From the NCBI RefSeq assembly GCF_000153705.1, contig NZ_DS022272.1:2155957-2219956 (forward strand): a DNA stretch of 64,000 nt, written 5' to 3'. The translations under genes and the position numbers were made by a program. This document shows, piece by piece, positions 24,401-32,008 of this stretch. The stretch's first letter is position 1; each line of letters opens with the position of its first letter. The notes beneath the pieces were generated by a model. That model saw nothing but the letters and a program-made list of their open reading frames with translations. It had not been told where the DNA came from and searched no databases. Origin of the DNA: Fulvimarina pelagi HTCC2506 (GTDB lineage: Bacteria; Pseudomonadota; Alphaproteobacteria; Rhizobiales; Rhizobiaceae).

Positions 24401-25346
24401 GCGAGACGAGCCGCGCCTCCGCACGATCGGTCTCGCCGACCCGCCAGGCCTCGTCTTCCTTGCGTTCGCGAATCTCGACACCGGGCCGGATTTCGCAATG
24501 ACCGGCCCTGAGATCGTCGCCGAACCAGGCAACGACGAGGGCCGCGCGCGAAAGCTTCGGCAACAGCCGGTCCATCTCGTCGATCGAAGCGGTCCAGTCG
24601 CTCTCGCCGAAGGTCACGTTCCGGTTGAGAATGCGGTCTTCGCCCTCGCCGATCTCCTCGCGAACCGGTTCGGGGTCGAACCCGTGCTCCGTCGCGCCTG
24701 GAATGATCGTGATCGCCTCGATCCGGTTTTCCAGGTCGCCGACGGGCCGCATCACCTCACAGGAGATCTGCGGGATGCGATTGCCCCAACGCTCCAGAGG
24801 CAGCCTTTGGAAGACGAGATAGGCAAGGCCCCGATAGGCCGGCGCGTTGCCGGAGCCCTGCTTTGCCTCGATCAGCGGATCGCCGTCCTGGGTCTCCCGG
24901 CCACGATAGACTCGGATGTCGTATCGGGTCTGGTCGAGTTCCTCGCCGTCGGCCCAGATCCGGCGAATACCGGCGATCGGCCCTTCGCAAAGCCCCACCG
25001 CGAAATTGCCGAAATAGCTGTAGGTCGTCACCTCGACGCTCGGCGGACCGCCTTTGCCGCCCTGGCGTTCGGTCTCGATCTGCTCTTCGAATCGCGTAGC
25101 CCAGATCACCTGACCCGCCACACGCGCAGTTCCGTAGATGCGCGGAATTCCGCCGCCTTCGTCGGCCTGCATGAAGCGGACGGCGTCGAGGCGCGGGCCT
25201 TCCCGCTTCTCGGTCGTGCCGAACAGGCCGTTGTCGATCGCGGCGCCCGCGAGCCTGCCCGCCGCGCGGCCCAGGATCGCTCCGATCGGCCCACCGATCC
25301 CCCCGCCGATGAAGGAACCCGCCGTCTGCAGAAGAAGCGTCGCCAT
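21453..25346 (-). CDS. GTA baseplate/tail megatron protein (g15)
   Basis: A 1297-residue GTA tail-tip protein, homologous to RcGTA g15. The N-terminus is glycine-rich (GSFIGGGIGGPIGAILGRAAG), a glycoside-hydrolase TIM-barrel-like domain spans roughly residues 370-720 (containing YAADWSEY and DVVGIDNYLPLSDW), and the C-terminal half holds fibronectin-like and carbohydrate-binding-like regions expected to contact the recipient cell. Full length for the family and uninterrupted. It is the penultimate minus-strand gene of the cluster. Confidence 0.93.
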   Translation of the reverse strand: MATLLLQTAGSFIGGGIGGPIGAILGRAAGRLAGAAIDNGLFGTTEKREGPRLDAVRFMQADEGGGIPRIYGTARVAGQVIWATRFEEQIETERQGGKGGPPSVEVTTYSYFGNFAVGLCEGPIAGIRRIWADGEELDQTRYDIRVYRGRETQDGDPLIEAKQGSGNAPAYRGLAYLVFQRLPLERWGNRIPQISCEVMRPVGDLENRIEAITIIPGATEHGFDPEPVREEIGEGEDRILNRNVTFGESDWTASIDEMDRLLPKLSRAALVVAWFGDDLRAGHCEIRPGVEIRERKEDEAWRVGETDRAEARLVSRIDGAPAYGGTPSDKGVVRAIEDLRDRGLAVTYYPFLLMDVPPDNDLPDPYGGSRQAAFPWRGRMTLDRAEIVSGSADRTATARADIERFVGTASRHDFVWENDRLRYHGPEEWSYRRMIFHQAHLAERGGASAFVIGSEMRGLTRIRDHQGRFPFVEALIAIAAEIKAMMPGAIVTYAADWSEYACYRPADGTGEVHFNLDPLWASDAIDVVGIDNYLPLSDWRSDGEPGEETPSQYDRDALAGDLDSGEWFDWSYATPSDRRAGIRTPITDGAAGKPFVYRDKDIAGWWSQSHRNRIGGVETGLPTSWVPMSKPIWFTELGCPAIDRGGNQPNVFVDPKSSESFTPYHSSGFRDDLAQRRFLEASLLGWKEKIGPLGAALNPISPLYGGPMVDPGAIHVWTWDARPYPAFPQRTDLWTDGTNWRLGHWLNGRLANAPADALIKAILEDHGITGYDVSGVEAVLDGYIVDGPRTAREEIETILSLIGGVAVCSDGILKFASLSRRSGEHGIKALVDGEGPIVELRRSEAGERPDEIAIRYLDPDRAYQPGTSSAARDGILIPRTGVSTFPAVLNSELAERYAARLMGENGPAREEMRFALAPSEAAIEAGDVLTFDDREGRWLAVRIESGDERRIEARRLVPSEAVGSGVGRSAEGVVVPAKPVVASRPFHALVDLPVLPGRATGGAAVALHARPWMPFVVFAGSGEGRLTHRTVVDIPATLGRLTENFRPGVFGVIDHTASMTVRLARGTLSNVTRDGLLAGENAAALIAEDGRVEVFQFQDAEEIAPGTFHLAVFLRGQAGTEADASVPFFEGTRFVLLNDALRRLDLDESEIGRSLKIRFAPVGRPLDDPAVIETTAVMGLRAVEPYAPVHLRAGFEANGDCRLGWIRRTRIGGDSWEAEEVPLGEERELYRLTISVTGSPSPSLTLDVADPDFQLSADLQTETFGELPARLTASVAQVSPVWGPGKATSRTFQRPQA

Positions 25347-25353
25347 TGGCCGC

Positions 25354-25815
25354 TCACCTCACGTCTTCAGGAAACTGGAAAATGCCTGCGATGCGTCGCA
25401 TCCAGGGCTCCGGCATCGCCGACCGCACGACCGCGCTGCCGTCATAGGCATGGATCAGCCGCCCGCCGCCGTCGACGATCCCGCAATGGCTCGCCGGCAA
25501 CCGATTGCGCCAGCGAAAGAGCACCACCGAACCCGGTTCGGGCCGCCGGCATTCACTCGCGACCAGATGCCGCCCGGCGGCCTCGAGCAGCCGCTCGCCC
25601 GATCGATCGAGCACCCAGTCGACCGCATAGGGCGCCGGTCGCTCCGGCTCCTCACCGTAAAGATCGCGCCAAACGCCCCGAACCAGACCGAGACAATCGC
25701 AGCCCACGCTCTTTCGGCTTCCCTGATGTCGGTAGGGCGTTCCAAGCCAGGCCTCCGCCAAACGGACCACCCGCGCCGCGGGCGCCCCGTCCGCCGCGGT
25801 CGAAATCTCCGTCAT
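25354..25815 (-). CDS. GTA NlpC/P60 cell-wall peptidase (g14)
   Basis: A 153-residue papain-like NlpC/P60 peptidase homologous to RcGTA g14, thought to open peptidoglycan during DNA delivery. The catalytic cysteine lies in SVGCDCLGLVRG and the histidine in SHCGIVDGGG. The N-terminus AWLGTPYRHQG is typical. It overlaps g13 by 4 bp and precedes g15 by 7 bp. Confidence 0.94.
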   Translation of the reverse strand: MTEISTAADGAPAARVVRLAEAWLGTPYRHQGSRKSVGCDCLGLVRGVWRDLYGEEPERPAPYAVDWVLDRSGERLLEAAGRHLVASECRRPEPGSVVLFRWRNRLPASHCGIVDGGGRLIHAYDGSAVVRSAMPEPWMRRIAGIFQFPEDVR

Positions 25816-26705
25816 GGCACCAGCGGCCGCCCGTCGTGACCGCCGACCTCCTTGGCAACTCCGAGCGCGGCATCGCCGCCCGGCAGATGCGGAAAGCCTC
25901 TAAAGCTCTCGGCATTCGCGAACCGGTCGCGGCAGGTCGCGAACCGCTTGTCGCAACCCTCGGCCACCTCGACGGCATCCCCAACGACAGGCAGAGTCTG
26001 CAACGGCTGCGTCAGCGCGAAGAGCACCTCGCCGCTTCCGGCCTCTTCGCCATAGGCGATCTCGGCCTTGAGACCTAAAGCCGGACCGCTTTGGAAAAGC
26101 AGATGGCCATGCCGATAGCGATCGAGCGGCATCGCAGCCGACAGCGCGACCGTCACCGACCGCTCCCCAAGCCCGGTAACGGTGCCGCTCCGCTTCAATC
26201 CCGCGTCCTCGAGATCGATTCCGCAGCGATGGTCGCCGAGCGAGGCGTCGCATTGCCGTCGGTAGAGCCGGCCGCGGACGCGGTCGAGATCGGCCATTCG
26301 CGAGCGCAGTTCCACCGTGAAGGCGAGATCGCCTCGCTTGATCTCGCCGATCGAAAGGACCTCCGTGCGCGCATGAGCGGCGACCGGATCGGTCCAGTCC
26401 ACCAGGAACGTCTCCACGCGAGCGCCGTCATAGCGTCCCGCCGCGATGTCCGCCTCCTCGATGCGCGCCGAACTCAAGGCGCCCGCGACCTCCCGCGTCT
26501 CGCTCGCGAGCCCGAGCTCACTCTCCGCCTCGCTCGCGGTCAGCCCGGTCCGCGCCTCGAAGCGCGTACCGTCGAATTCGAGATCCGCGTCATGGTCCGA
26601 AAAACCGAGGACCACACCGTCCTCGCGCGTGATGCGCCAGCATTCGGCAAGTGTGGTCACCGGCCCCTTCAAGGCGGCTCTCAGAGCTGAAGGAAACTGC
26701 TTCAT
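25812..26705 (-). CDS. GTA hub/baseplate protein with DUF2163 (g13)
   Basis: A 297-residue tail hub protein. The ATG at 26705 (MKQFPSALRAALKG) is chosen because it overlaps the g12 stop by 4 bp; the frame stays open far upstream inside g12 without homology. Cysteines occur as CDASLGDHRC and CDKRFATC, the arrangement that coordinates an iron-sulfur cluster in the RcGTA hub. The N-terminal domain includes the DGVVLGFSDHDADL segment characteristic of DUF2163. Confidence 0.93.
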   Translation of the reverse strand: MKQFPSALRAALKGPVTTLAECWRITREDGVVLGFSDHDADLEFDGTRFEARTGLTASEAESELGLASETREVAGALSSARIEEADIAAGRYDGARVETFLVDWTDPVAAHARTEVLSIGEIKRGDLAFTVELRSRMADLDRVRGRLYRRQCDASLGDHRCGIDLEDAGLKRSGTVTGLGERSVTVALSAAMPLDRYRHGHLLFQSGPALGLKAEIAYGEEAGSGEVLFALTQPLQTLPVVGDAVEVAEGCDKRFATCRDRFANAESFRGFPHLPGGDAALGVAKEVGGHDGRPLVP

Positions 26706-27337
26706 GGTCTGATCTCCACGAGCGGAATGGAGGGAATCTCGCCGGCCTCGAAGGCCGTCACGTTCGCCGAGAGCTGATCCATGTCGAACCGCACCGGCAC
26801 GTCGAAGGCGAAACCGACCTGAACCAGCACGCCCGCAGCGGGCGCCGCATCGAAGACGACCGCGTCTCCGCCCTCGGACAGCTGGAAGCCGCTTGCGACC
26901 TCGTTTCCACCGAGGGCAACCAGCAGGCTTCCCGCGACCGCCTTGTCGATCGGTCGCCAATAGGTGTCCGCGCCATTCCCATAGGGCTTCAGAAGCGGAA
27001 ATTTTCGCCGGCTCCCGTCACCCGAGCCCAACGCCGCATCGAAGGCGCTCGGCGTTTTGCCGAACGCACCCGAATGCCAGTCGAATGGATCGCGGAAGCG
27101 GAAGCCGACGAGCTTTCCGCGCCGCGCCTCGAAAAACGCGACCACCTCGGCCAGATCGGCCAGACTTCTGACCCCCGACCCCGCATCGTACCGGCGCACC
27201 GCATGAGCCGTACGCTGGTTGCGGTGCTCGAAACCCGTCGAGAGCCGAACGATCTCCACGCGCCGCTCCGGCCCGCCGCTGGCACCGAAAGCGACGCGGA
27301 GCGGAAAGCGCTCTTCGCTGAAGGCCGGGGCCGTCAT
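26702..27337 (-). CDS. GTA distal tail protein, DUF2460 (g12)
   Basis: A 211-residue distal tail protein homologous to RcGTA g12. The segments STGFEHRNQR, FFEARRGKLVGFRFRDPFDW and a C-terminal VPVRFDMD are hallmarks of DUF2460. It starts 3 bp after g11 and overlaps g13 by 4 bp. Confidence 0.94.
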   Translation of the reverse strand: MTAPAFSEERFPLRVAFGASGGPERRVEIVRLSTGFEHRNQRTAHAVRRYDAGSGVRSLADLAEVVAFFEARRGKLVGFRFRDPFDWHSGAFGKTPSAFDAALGSGDGSRRKFPLLKPYGNGADTYWRPIDKAVAGSLLVALGGNEVASGFQLSEGGDAVVFDAAPAAGVLVQVGFAFDVPVRFDMDQLSANVTAFEAGEIPSIPLVEIRP

Positions 27338-27340
27338 CGC

Positions 27341-27895
27341 TCAAAGCCCCCGCTGGCCGCGGCCGGCCGCACGCGCCAGCATCGCGTGGATCTGCATCTC
27401 GGATTTCCGAAAGCTCTGGGCATCGGGTGTCGAGACGTTGAAGACGATCGTCCGTCCGCTCCCCGGGCCACCCGGCGCCGCCACCCCGAGCCGTCCGTCC
27501 GCGCCCCTTTGCAGCGGCAGGATCGCCTCCGCACCCGCCTCGCCCATGACGCCAAGCCCGCCGCCGCTCGAAAAGAACTGCGGGGCCGCGACGACGCCGC
27601 CCTTGGCGAACGGCGTGATCGATCCCGCGCCACCACCGCCAAGCACGCCGCCGATCGCGCTCGAAAACAGGTTCTCCAACGGTTTCAACGCCGCCTCGAG
27701 CGCGATGTCGGAAATTCGCTGCGCCAATCCCCGCATCACCTGGTCGAGCGACTTGCCACCGCTGACGGCTCCCTTCAACGCTCCGGTCAGCGCGGAGCCA
27801 AACTGGCTCGCCCGCCGGGAGAGATCGTCGAGCGCAGCCGTCAGCTCCGCCGTATCCGCGCTCATGTGAACGCGGATGGTTTCATCCTCTTCCAT
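27341..27895 (-). CDS. GTA tail tape measure protein (g11)
   Basis: A 184-residue GTA tape measure protein, short as expected for the short GTA tail. The N-terminal VHMSADTAELTAALDDLSRRASQ begins a helical region, and the C-terminal half is Gly-rich (GGVLGGGGAGSITPFAKGG) as in other g11 proteins. It lies immediately downstream of the tail chaperone reading frames. Confidence 0.88.
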   Translation of the reverse strand: MEEDETIRVHMSADTAELTAALDDLSRRASQFGSALTGALKGAVSGGKSLDQVMRGLAQRISDIALEAALKPLENLFSSAIGGVLGGGGAGSITPFAKGGVVAAPQFFSSGGGLGVMGEAGAEAILPLQRGADGRLGVAAPGGPGSGRTIVFNVSTPDAQSFRKSEMQIHAMLARAAGRGQRGL

Positions 27896-27907
27896 CGCCT
27901 GAATGTC

Positions 27908-28138
27908 CTAAAATTGGTCGGGAAAGCGCCGCATCAGTGCGTCGAGGTCGCCCGGCGTGGGCGCAAAGCCCCCGAGCTTCGGCTCGAAGGCGGAAAAGGC
28001 CGCCGCCAGTTCACGCGGCGTCAGTGCCCAGAATCGCTCGGCGCCGAGTTTCAGGACGCCGAAGCCGAAGCGGAGGGCGTCGTCCCAGGGAAAGGCCGCG
28101 ACGGCCGGGCGGTCTCCCGTCGCGGCGTCCGGGGGTTT
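27908..28138 (-). CDS. GTA tail assembly chaperone second frame (g10.1), likely reached by -1 frameshift
   Basis: This frame encodes AAFPWDDALRFGFGVLKLG and ALTPRELAAAFSAFEPKLGG, ending LMRRFPDQF, the signature of the small GTA chaperone rcc01693 family (Phage_TAC_6). Reading the frame from 27935 back past 28250, I find no ATG, GTG or TTG codon, and it overlaps the g10 frame. Two X XXY YYZ heptamers sit in the overlap in the g10 frame: A AAC CCC (28138-28132) and T TTC CCT (28093-28087). A -1 slip at either gives a 191-residue g10-g10.1 fusion. The start listed is the first heptamer. Confidence 0.8.
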   Translation of the reverse strand, partial: KPPDAATGDRPAVAAFPWDDALRFGFGVLKLGAERFWALTPRELAAAFSAFEPKLGGFAPTPGDLDALMRRFPDQF

Positions 28139-28482
28139 GAGCCGGCCTCCAACGCCCCCTCGCCCGATTCCCTGCCGCCGAACGCCGCCGTCAGCAGCTC
28201 GACCGCAATTCGCGCGGCGCCGGCAACGCCATCCTCGAACCGCATCGCCGAGACCTCGTCGGCAGAGACTGGCTCGCCGCTCCCTCGCAGCCCCGCCGCG
28301 ATGATGATGGTCAGGTCGCGCGCGGAAAGGCGCCCCGTGTCGAACCGCGCCGCAAGCGCCGCAAGGTTGTCCGCCTCAAACGCCGCCTCCAGCTCGGCCA
28401 GCGCCCCCAGCGTCAGACAAAGGCGTCGTTCCGTCCCGTCGATGACCGCCGGAACCTCGCCGCGGCGGCGGTTCGCGAACAT
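28051..28482 (-). CDS. GTA tail assembly chaperone first frame (g10)
   Basis: A 143-residue protein of the GTA g10 family (Phage_TAC_11). The conserved part is the N-terminal 100 residues (MFANRRRGEVPAVIDG, LGALAELEAAFEADNL, TIIIAAGLRGSGE). The last 30 residues are low complexity (Ser/Ala/Pro/Arg) and probably only the unshifted read-through past a slippery site. The ATG at 28482 follows the g9 stop by 4 bp. Confidence 0.85.
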   Translation of the reverse strand: MFANRRRGEVPAVIDGTERRLCLTLGALAELEAAFEADNLAALAARFDTGRLSARDLTIIIAAGLRGSGEPVSADEVSAMRFEDGVAGAARIAVELLTAAFGGRESGEGALEAGSNPRTPRRETARPSRPFPGTTPSASASAS

Positions 28483-28486
28483 CGGA

Positions 28487-28900
28487 TCAGAGGGCCGCAA
28501 AGCTGAGCACTCCGGCCGATTCCATCGCGATCTCGAACGTCACTTCGCCATTGTGCTCGCCGGAATATTCGAGGGCCGTCACTTGGAACGGCCCGGTCAC
28601 GCGGCCGAAATTCGGGATCACCGCCTGGAATGCCTCGATCCGGCCTTCGAAGAACGCCGAGCGGAGCGCCGCGTCTGACCCCGCATCCTTGAAGATGCCG
28701 CTTCCCGAAAGCGACGCCCGCTGCACGCCCGCCCCGGCCAGGAGTTCGCGCCAACGACCGGCACTCTCGGTATCGGTCACGTCGACGCTCTCGGCGTTGA
28801 AGGCGAGTTTCCGCGCCCTCAGGCCGGCAATGGTGGCAAAACTCCCCTCGCCGGTCTCGTCCATCTTCAGAAGCAGATCCTTGCCCTTCTGCGCTGCCAT
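28487..28900 (-). CDS. GTA major tail protein, TP901-1 family (g9)
   Basis: A 137-residue tail tube subunit. MAAQKGKDLLLKMDETGEG and the VDVTDTESAGRWRELLAGAG segment define the TP901-1-type major tail protein of GTAs. The ATG at 28900 follows a GAAAGGA-type ribosome site; an in-frame start 16 codons upstream lacks conservation. Full length for the family. Confidence 0.94.
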   Translation of the reverse strand: MAAQKGKDLLLKMDETGEGSFATIAGLRARKLAFNAESVDVTDTESAGRWRELLAGAGVQRASLSGSGIFKDAGSDAALRSAFFEGRIEAFQAVIPNFGRVTGPFQVTALEYSGEHNGEVTFEIAMESAGVLSFAAL

Positions 28901-28995
28901 GAGCGAAGTCCTTTCGAGCCGTTCGGACAACAAAAAAGCGGCCCTCACGAGCCGCTTTCGATTGATGTCGGATATTGGTTGGTAATGCGGGGCCG

Positions 28996-29406
28996 TCAGG
29001 CCAGCGGTTCGGTCACTGCACGGAACCGCAGGATCCCATGATAGGTGGTGCTGTCCGGTTCCTGACGCGCTTCGGCGAACTGGAGCCGCAGGTTCACCAG
29101 CTGGTGGCCCTCCAGCGGCAGGTTCGCATCATCGAGCTTCTTCGAAACCCGGTCCATGATCTCGTAGGTTTCCTGCTTGCCGCCGCCCTTGGCCCAGACA
29201 TGCAGGGTGAGGATGTGTTCCGATCCGTCCTCGGTCCCGGTCGACCAGTCCATCACGGTGGTCCGTCCGAGTGTCAGATACGGAAACGCCGCCCGCTCCG
29301 GCCGACGATCGAAAACTTTCGGCCCGCCGAGCAGCCCCGTCAGCGCCGGGTCGCCGGTGAGCGCGTTGAAAATCGATCGCTGCAGTTCAGAACTTGGATG
29401 CGCCAA
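28996..29406 (-). CDS. GTA tail terminator/completion protein, DUF3168 (g8)
   Basis: A 136-residue tail-completion protein of the DUF3168 family, with SSELQRSIFNALTGDPAL, FPYLTLGRTTVMDW and LTLHVWAKGGGKQE typical of g8. The start codon is TTG at 29406, supported by a strong GGAGG ribosome site 8 bp upstream. It is preceded by an AT-rich spacer unusual for this otherwise tightly packed cluster. Confidence 0.92.
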   Translation of the reverse strand: MAHPSSELQRSIFNALTGDPALTGLLGGPKVFDRRPERAAFPYLTLGRTTVMDWSTGTEDGSEHILTLHVWAKGGGKQETYEIMDRVSKKLDDANLPLEGHQLVNLRLQFAEARQEPDSTTYHGILRFRAVTEPLA

Positions 29407-29511
29407 GGCTCTTACCTCCTTCGAGCAGTTCTCGCCGTGTCACACATTTTCATATGTTGTGATAATGGCGCACTTTCATCGCGCATGCGCGAAAAATTGC
29501 GATCATTTTTT
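29407..29511. other. AT-rich spacer with palindromes between g7-side ORF and g8
   Basis: A 105-bp noncoding stretch of clearly lower GC than its surroundings. It contains a perfect 12-bp palindrome CGCGCATGCGCG (29480-29491), an adjacent GAAAAAT/ATTTTTTTC inverted repeat (29491-29513), and TCACA-N13-TGTGA arms (29438 region). It could hold a promoter for g8 and downstream genes or a terminator; no clear -35/-10 pair is seen. Confidence 0.4.
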
Positions 29512-29733
29512 TCACACTTTAGTAAGTCCATCACGATCCGGCCCTTCGCCGGACGGCCGCAACGCGAAATCCTTGGCCCGAAATCCCGATGTCGTTGGCA
29601 GGCCGAGTATCCAGTTCGAACCGAAAGCTTCGGCGTTGTCGCTCTTCCGACCATCTCTGCGCGAGGTTCGAGCCAATACTTTCGAAAGACGAGACCGCAG
29701 GCTCGCCACGTTGGTTCGGCATTCGAACTTCAT
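29512..29733 (-). CDS. Hypothetical 73-residue protein inserted between g7 and g8
   Basis: A possible gene whose ATG overlaps the g7 stop as ATGA, the coupling used elsewhere in the cluster. The product starts MKFECRTNVASLRSRL and is basic, with no motif I recognise and no membrane segment. Canonical GTA clusters pass directly from g7 to g8, so this is either a lineage-specific gene or fortuitous open sequence. It ends at the edge of an AT-rich spacer. Confidence 0.45.
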   Translation of the reverse strand: MKFECRTNVASLRSRLSKVLARTSRRDGRKSDNAEAFGSNWILGLPTTSGFRAKDFALRPSGEGPDRDGLTKV

Positions 29734-30071
29734 TGCGCCTCCTCCCGGCACAGACAGAGCAGATAGCGCCCGCTTTCATCGGGATCGTAGACCGCCTCGA
29801 TGAAGAGCCGCCGCTCGCCGATGCGAAACCGGCGTCCGCGCACAATGGTTTCGGCCGTGCGGCAAAGCACCCGAAGTCGGGTCTCCCCCTGCGCCTGGTC
29901 GAACCGCTCGAAGCGCCGTGCCGAGACGGGTTCGATATGAATTGAGACCGACCCGACCGCGACCCACTCGATCAGTGCGCCGCCCATCCCGTCCGGCGTC
30001 TCAGAAGGCCTCTCGAGCACCGCAAGTTCGCGCAGAAGGCCGGGATCGATGAACAACCGTTTTGCCGTCAT
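29730..30071 (-). CDS. GTA head closure/adaptor protein (g7)
   Basis: A 113-residue head-tail joining protein of the SPP1 gp16-like head closure family. ELAVLERPSETPDGMGG near the N-terminus, RVLCRTAETIVRGRRFRIG in the middle and a C-terminal YDPDESGRYLLCLCREE are typical. The start overlaps the g6 stop by 1 bp. Confidence 0.92.
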   Translation of the reverse strand: MTAKRLFIDPGLLRELAVLERPSETPDGMGGALIEWVAVGSVSIHIEPVSARRFERFDQAQGETRLRVLCRTAETIVRGRRFRIGERRLFIEAVYDPDESGRYLLCLCREEAQ

Positions 30072-30622
30072 CAGATCCGCACCGTCTTCAGCGACCGGAC
30101 GAGACGCAACTCCGCGTTCGGCAGCACCGGGCGCGCCCCGCTGTCCACGGCGGTCCGCGTCTCCAACCAGCTCGCCGCCGCGACGAGGATCGCGTGTCTC
30201 GCACCAGCCGGCACCTCGTCCGGCAGAAGCCCCGCCGTCACGGTTGCCTGAACCCCGTTTGGGCTCGCCGCCCAGACGGAGGAGGACAGCTTGATAGCGC
30301 TTCCATCCGCCGATATCTCGGCATCGACGGCAGGATCGAAGTCGATCTCCGCCCCATCGAACCCGGTGCCGACCACGGCATCCACGCTCACCACCGGCCG
30401 CTTCGCCGCTCCGATCACGCCGTCCCTCGGTCGCTTCTCGACCACCAGGCGAAATTGCCGCCGCGACAGCGCCAGCCCGGTCGCCGCTTCGACGGCAGAT
30501 GTCGCCGCCGCGACCAGGAGCCCGATCGTTTGGTCCTCGTCGTCACGCGCGATCCGGGCCCACTCCTTCAATTCGCTGACACTGACCGGCGCGGTTCCGC
30601 TGCCAAGATCAACCACGAGCAC
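30071..30622 (-). CDS. GTA head-tail connector protein (g6)
   Basis: A 183-residue connector of the HK97 gp6-like family. SELKEWARIARDDEDQTIGL and AAATSAVEAATGLALSRRQF are characteristic, and GLLPDEVPAGARHAILVAA near the C-terminus is shared with GTA homologues. I choose the GTG at 30622, which has AAGGA about 6 bp upstream; an ATG further upstream gives an unconserved basic leader. Confidence 0.88.
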   Translation of the reverse strand: MLVVDLGSGTAPVSVSELKEWARIARDDEDQTIGLLVAAATSAVEAATGLALSRRQFRLVVEKRPRDGVIGAAKRPVVSVDAVVGTGFDGAEIDFDPAVDAEISADGSAIKLSSSVWAASPNGVQATVTAGLLPDEVPAGARHAILVAAASWLETRTAVDSGARPVLPNAELRLVRSLKTVRI

Positions 30623-30707
30623 GGCTTGATCCTTTCGCTGTGAGAAAATCAATCGGTGCCGGCGGGGGAGGAACGCCGGCACCGCTTCGATGAGTCCTGA
30701 GGCGCGA

Positions 30708-31955
30708 TCAGACCGAGAAGGTCAGCACCTTGCCCGCATCGAAGTCCTGAACTCCACCGCCCACGCGCTTCGTCGTGTAGAAGAGGACGTAGGGTTTGGC
30801 GGAATAGGGATCGCGCAGCACCCGCACGCCCTGGCGGTCAACTACGAGATAGAACCGCTTGAAGTCGGCGAAGACGATCGCGTTCGCCCCGGCCTCCGCG
30901 TCCGGCATGTCCTCCGCCTCGATCAGCGGGAAGCCCATCAGTGAGGCGCGGGCGCCGGCCGCCGAGGGCGGCTGCCAAAGATAGTTGCCGTCCGCGTCCT
31001 TCAGCTTGCGCACCATTGCCTGGGTCCGTCGGTTCATCATGAAGCTGGCGTTCTGGCGGTAGCCCGCCTTCAGTGCATAGACGAGGTCGATCAGCTTGTC
31101 GGCCGCCTCTCCGGCTGCGAACGCCCCGTCTGCTCCAGTGTTCAGGCTACCCACATTGCCCCAGCTCCAGGCATGTTCCGCCACCGTCGGATAGGTCATG
31201 AAGCCGCGAGGCTTGTTCACGCCGTCGCCGTTGACGAAAGCCTGGCTTTCCTGCGCGGCGAAGGCCTGCTCCACCTCCTCGCCGATCCAGCGGTCGAGAT
31301 CGACTGCCGCATCGTCGAGCAGCGCGTTGGTCGCCGCCGGCATGGCGTAGAGTTCCATGGTCGGGAAGCTCAGTTCCGCCAGTTGCGGCGCGCTAGTCTC
31401 GGGACGGATTTCCGTCTCGCCCACCCATCCGGTCTGGGCGCCGGAAATCGCGAACGGCTTCTTCAGCACAGCCGCCGACACGGTCCGCACGGTCGCAGCC
31501 GCGCGCACCGGCGAGATCGCCGCCAGCCGGCGACCGATCTCCGTCTCCGTCTCGTCCGGCACCAGGAAGCCACCATCGCCCCCCGTCAGCTGCGACATCG
31601 CTTTCGCCTCGAGTTGCCGCAGACCGCTCTCGTCGCCGCCGCGGGCATAGGCCTCAAAGGCCTGTCTATGTTCGCTCGGAGCAGCATCCGCCTGCTTCTC
31701 GTCGAGGCCGATGCGCGGCCGCGTGCTCTTCAGCGTCAGCCGCTCCATGCGCCGCTGCTGCTCGTCGAGCGCCTTGGTCAGGCGATCGACCTTCTCCTCG
31801 GTCACAACGTCGGCGCTCATCCGCTTTTCGAGCTGCGCAAGACGCTCATCGTTCGCCTCGCGGAAATTCTCGAAAACGCTCATGAAGCGCTCGTGCGAGG
31901 CGTCCATCTCGCTGCCATGCGCTTTGATTTCAGGCGCGCTGATGCTCTCGTTCAT
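30708..31955 (-). CDS. GTA major capsid protein, HK97 fold (g5)
   Basis: A 415-residue HK97-type capsid subunit. The N-terminal 110 residues are a predicted coiled-coil scaffold (VFENFREANDERLAQLEKRM) normally removed by the prohead protease; the mature part begins near the Gly-rich GGDGGFLVPDETETEI region. The start at 31955 (MNESISAPEIKAHG) is preferred over an in-frame upstream start inside g4. Complete and uninterrupted. Confidence 0.95.
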   Translation of the reverse strand: MNESISAPEIKAHGSEMDASHERFMSVFENFREANDERLAQLEKRMSADVVTEEKVDRLTKALDEQQRRMERLTLKSTRPRIGLDEKQADAAPSEHRQAFEAYARGGDESGLRQLEAKAMSQLTGGDGGFLVPDETETEIGRRLAAISPVRAAATVRTVSAAVLKKPFAISGAQTGWVGETEIRPETSAPQLAELSFPTMELYAMPAATNALLDDAAVDLDRWIGEEVEQAFAAQESQAFVNGDGVNKPRGFMTYPTVAEHAWSWGNVGSLNTGADGAFAAGEAADKLIDLVYALKAGYRQNASFMMNRRTQAMVRKLKDADGNYLWQPPSAAGARASLMGFPLIEAEDMPDAEAGANAIVFADFKRFYLVVDRQGVRVLRDPYSAKPYVLFYTTKRVGGGVQDFDAGKVLTFSV

Positions 31956-32008
31956 TCTCACGAACTCCTCTTGCTTGTTCGATTGTTCAGGCTGAAACCG
32001 CGGCGCGG

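Noticed and set aside
23352-26078. A 908-codon open frame on the plus strand
   Set aside because: It is antisense to GTA g15, g14 and g13, is arginine/proline-rich without any motif, and is the expected by-product of high GC at third codon positions.
26651-28678. A 675-codon open frame on the plus strand
   Set aside because: Antisense to GTA genes g13 to g9 that are recognisable on the minus strand; low-complexity Arg/Ala/Ser composition.
29430-29465. TCACA-N13-TGTGA resembling a CRP-type operator
   Set aside because: Arms are in the reverse order and spacing differs from TGTGA-N6-TCACA; only 5 bp per arm, so chance is likely in an AT-rich stretch.
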